This document shows positions 33,604-35,514 of a stretch of 35,514 bases of DNA, in pieces. The notes beneath the pieces are model-generated. The model was not told the origin of the DNA. It saw nothing but the letters and a program-made list of their open reading frames with translations, and searched no databases. How positions within the stretch are numbered: position 1 is the first letter of the stretch; each line of letters opens with the position of its first letter. A program made the position numbers and the translations under genes. The DNA lies in assembly GCA_025454795.1 (NCBI GenBank), contig JALONT010000030.1, forward strand, positions 1-35,514, given 5' to 3'. This DNA is from Bacteroidales bacterium (lineage in GTDB: Bacteria; Bacteroidota; Bacteroidia; Bacteroidales; VadinHA17).

Positions 33604-35217
33604 ATGAAAGAACTACACACAATCCGCAAGATTATTTACACCGGTATAGCCTCCGTCATCGGAGGTTCAGCATGCATTTACGCTGGAAATACCAAGCCAG
33701 CTAAGTCATCCAGGCCTAACATCGTCTTCATACTTGCCGACGATCTGGGCTATGGCGACGTTGGCTGCTACAACTCCCAATCGAAAGTTCCCACGCCGAA
33801 CCTGGACCGGTTTGACTCTCAAGGTATGCGCTTCACCGATGCACATTCTCCGTCTACGGTAAGCACACCAAGCCGTTATAGTCTGCTTACCGGACAGATG
33901 GACTTTCGGATTGACTTTGCTTACACTTTCAATGGAGCGGAAGGCCCCTGTCTTATCAAGGAGAATCAACTCACACTTCCTCAAATGCTCAGGAACCAGG
34001 GTTACGCTACTGCAATGACAGGCAAATGGCATATCGGGCTGAGTTTCCTTGACAAGGATGGCCAGCGCATTACCAGGGAAGGAGTGGAAGGCGTGAAAAT
34101 GATTGATTACTCGCGGGCCATTCCGGACGCCCCGATCCATCGTGGCTTCGATCGTTTCTTCGGCACCTCCGGTTGTCCGGGTACGGACTTTATTTACGCC
34201 TTCATCGATGGCGATCGCATTCCTGTGCCACCTGCCGGGATGATCGACAAGACAAATCTCCCCATACATCCGTATTCGTCAAAAATCCGTGACGGCATGA
34301 TTGCTCCGGACTATGATCTGGAAGAAGTGGACATGGTCTTCCTGAAGAAGAGTCAGGAGTTTCTCAAAGAACATGTGCAGAAGCACCCGGACAAACCGTT
34401 CTTCCTTCTACATAGTACGGCGGCTGTGCATTTGCCTTCTATTGCTGCACGGGAGTTAAAAGGCAGTACAAAAGCTGGCCCGCACGGCGATTTTATTTTT
34501 GAGTTCGACTATATTGTCGGTGAACTTCTTAAGACGCTGGAGGAAATCGGCGTGGCGGACAACACAGTGGTGATGATTGCCAGCGATAACGGGCCTGAAA
34601 CAATCACGGTGTTTAATATGCGTGCAGACTACGGACATGATGGAGCCCGGCCGTGGCGCGGTATGAAACGTGACAACTGGGAGGGAGGCCATCGTGTTCC
34701 ATTCATCGTCCGCTGGCCAGGGAAGGTGGCTCCAGGCAGCACCAGTGACCAGACAATCTGCCTCACTGACATTATGGCTACCTTCGCTGCCATTACCGGC
34801 GCTAAACTACCAGACAACTCCGCTGAGGACAGTTTTAGCATTCTTCCTATACTGCTCGGAAAAGATGGCAGTAAACCAATCCGTCCATACATTTTACACC
34901 AGACGAATAGACTTGCCCTCGGTATCCGGAAGGAAATGTGGAAGTATCTCGACCACAAAGGCTCCGGTGGGAATAACTATGACAATGATATATTAGTGCC
35001 TTTTGCACTCCCTGAAACAGAGACTGACGCTCCCGGCCAACTTTACGATCTCGATCGCGATCCCGGCGAAAAGACCAACCTCTACTTTCAACACCCGGAT
35101 GTTGTCCGGCAGTTGAAAACACTTCTCGAAAACAGCAAGATGACCGGTCGCAGCAGGCCTCTTGCAAGGTCACAAAAGAACAATGTTCCTACAGGAACGA
35201 AATACAGGAAAGAATAG
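33604..35217 (+). CDS. S1-family sulfatase, Ser-type, secreted
   Basis: A 537-residue S1 sulfatase with an N-terminal signal segment (IIYTGIASVIGGSACIYAG). Metal ligands are in ILADDLGYGDVGC and IASDNGPE; the maturation motif is STPSR with Ser87; GKWHIGL and GGHRVPFIVRWPG are family blocks. The gene appears clearly more GC-rich than the two sulfatase genes before it, by eye, and is 404 bp from the previous one, so it may have been acquired separately. The presence of two Ser-type sulfatases implies an anaerobic sulfatase-maturating enzyme elsewhere in the genome. Substrate unknown; activity on the same sulfated glycan as its neighbours is inferred. Confidence 0.92.
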   Translation: MKELHTIRKIIYTGIASVIGGSACIYAGNTKPAKSSRPNIVFILADDLGYGDVGCYNSQSKVPTPNLDRFDSQGMRFTDAHSPSTVSTPSRYSLLTGQMDFRIDFAYTFNGAEGPCLIKENQLTLPQMLRNQGYATAMTGKWHIGLSFLDKDGQRITREGVEGVKMIDYSRAIPDAPIHRGFDRFFGTSGCPGTDFIYAFIDGDRIPVPPAGMIDKTNLPIHPYSSKIRDGMIAPDYDLEEVDMVFLKKSQEFLKEHVQKHPDKPFFLLHSTAAVHLPSIAARELKGSTKAGPHGDFIFEFDYIVGELLKTLEEIGVADNTVVMIASDNGPETITVFNMRADYGHDGARPWRGMKRDNWEGGHRVPFIVRWPGKVAPGSTSDQTICLTDIMATFAAITGAKLPDNSAEDSFSILPILLGKDGSKPIRPYILHQTNRLALGIRKEMWKYLDHKGSGGNNYDNDILVPFALPETETDAPGQLYDLDRDPGEKTNLYFQHPDVVRQLKTLLENSKMTGRSRPLARSQKNNVPTGTKYRKE

Positions 35218-35360
35218 AATACAGGTATGGGAATAAAAGCAATGTTAACCGACATCCGAAATTTTTGACAAATACAAGAATAGATGGAACGAGGGATCAG
35301 TGAAACTTCGTACGCGAAAACAGTAAGAAATAGTATCAATTATCACAATAAAACAAGCAA

Positions 35361-35514
35361 ATGAACATGCAATTTAATTTTAAGAACTTAATATTTGGAA
35401 TATTAGTTTTTCCCCTAGCAGTCCTGTTAGTGAGTTGCGACAGAAATAAAGCCCTAATCCCATCCCAAGATTTTGGGGCATACTACACCCATATCATTAC
35501 AAATGATGAATTTG
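35361..35514 (+). CDS. lipoprotein, N-terminus only (runs off window)
   Basis: From ATG 35361 the frame is open to the window end (51 codons). The first 26 residues are a lipoprotein signal ending in VLLVSC (Cys26), followed by QDFGAYYTHIITNDEF. The mature start is reminiscent of secreted glycosidase-like proteins in polysaccharide loci, but there is too little to name a family. It lies 143 bp after the third sulfatase on the same strand and probably belongs to the same locus. Confidence 0.7.
   Translation, partial: MNMQFNFKNLIFGILVFPLAVLLVSCDRNKALIPSQDFGAYYTHIITNDEF

Noticed and set aside
33706-34269. 187-codon minus-strand ORF
   Set aside because: It lies entirely antisense to a well-supported sulfatase and is explained by that gene's GC-rich codon pattern.
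1-35514. CRISPR array or phage-defence system
   Set aside because: The only regular repeats are the three 83-bp promoter units; there are no spacer-like patterns, and no cas, restriction, toxin or retron genes were recognised.

Overview
The window looks like an accessory region of a Bacteroidota chromosome, probably a polysaccharide-degrading member of the Bacteroidales/Marinilabiliales type. Evidence: two SusC/SusD pairs, several lipoproteins, three secreted sulfatases, a GH29 fucosidase, promoter boxes of the Bacteroidota form (TTTG ... TAnnTTTG), AT-rich spacers, and relics of IS families common in this phylum. Two of the sulfatases carry Ser-type maturation motifs, which need an anaerobic sulfatase-maturating enzyme and so suggest an anaerobic or facultative host. 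No tRNA, rRNA, CRISPR array or intact transposon was seen.

Layout. 1-135 (+) is the tail of an IS982-type transposase. 216-8332 (all -) is polysaccharide locus 1, in transcription order: lipoprotein L-rhamnose mutarotase, GH29 alpha-L-fucosidase, SusC, SusD, secreted metallophosphoesterase. 8709-9467 is a graveyard of fragments (a possible GH43-like piece, an IS4-type transposase N-terminus, a possible GH94-like C-terminus). 9553-17443 (-) is locus 2: small lipoprotein, SusC, SusD and a large M14 peptidase with inserted LamG-like sequence. It is preceded by three exact-period 83-bp tandem repeats, each carrying a promoter-like site. 17984-18388 (+) is a small Cys-rich ORF.

18474-25930 (-) is a run of peptide and amino-acid genes, in transcription order: a 4-hydroxy-2-oxoglutarate aldolase-like enzyme, an alanine-glyoxylate aminotransferase, a DAACS transporter, an aspartate aminotransferase, a secreted M14 peptidase and a secreted cyanophycinase-like S51 peptidase. 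A divergent Lrp/AsnC regulator (26133-26555, +) probably controls it. 26720-27199 and 28704-29530 are decayed transposases on either side of a ROK-family regulator (27325-28551, +). 29738-35217 (+) holds three S1 sulfatases, and a lipoprotein gene begins at 35361 and runs off the end.

How the parts fit. Locus 1 and the sulfatases point to a sulfated, fucose- and perhaps rhamnose-containing polysaccharide. Locus 2 and the following genes point instead to peptides: SusCD plus M14, then M14 plus S51, then an importer and aminotransferases. The most interesting proposal is that the aldolase, AGT and AspAT form the lower half of the mammalian-type hydroxyproline/4-hydroxyglutamate pathway (4-hydroxyglutamate to 4-hydroxy-2-oxoglutarate to pyruvate plus glyoxylate to glycine), packaged as a bacterial locus with its own transporter and Lrp regulator. 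That is inference from motifs remembered and read by eye; no search was run.
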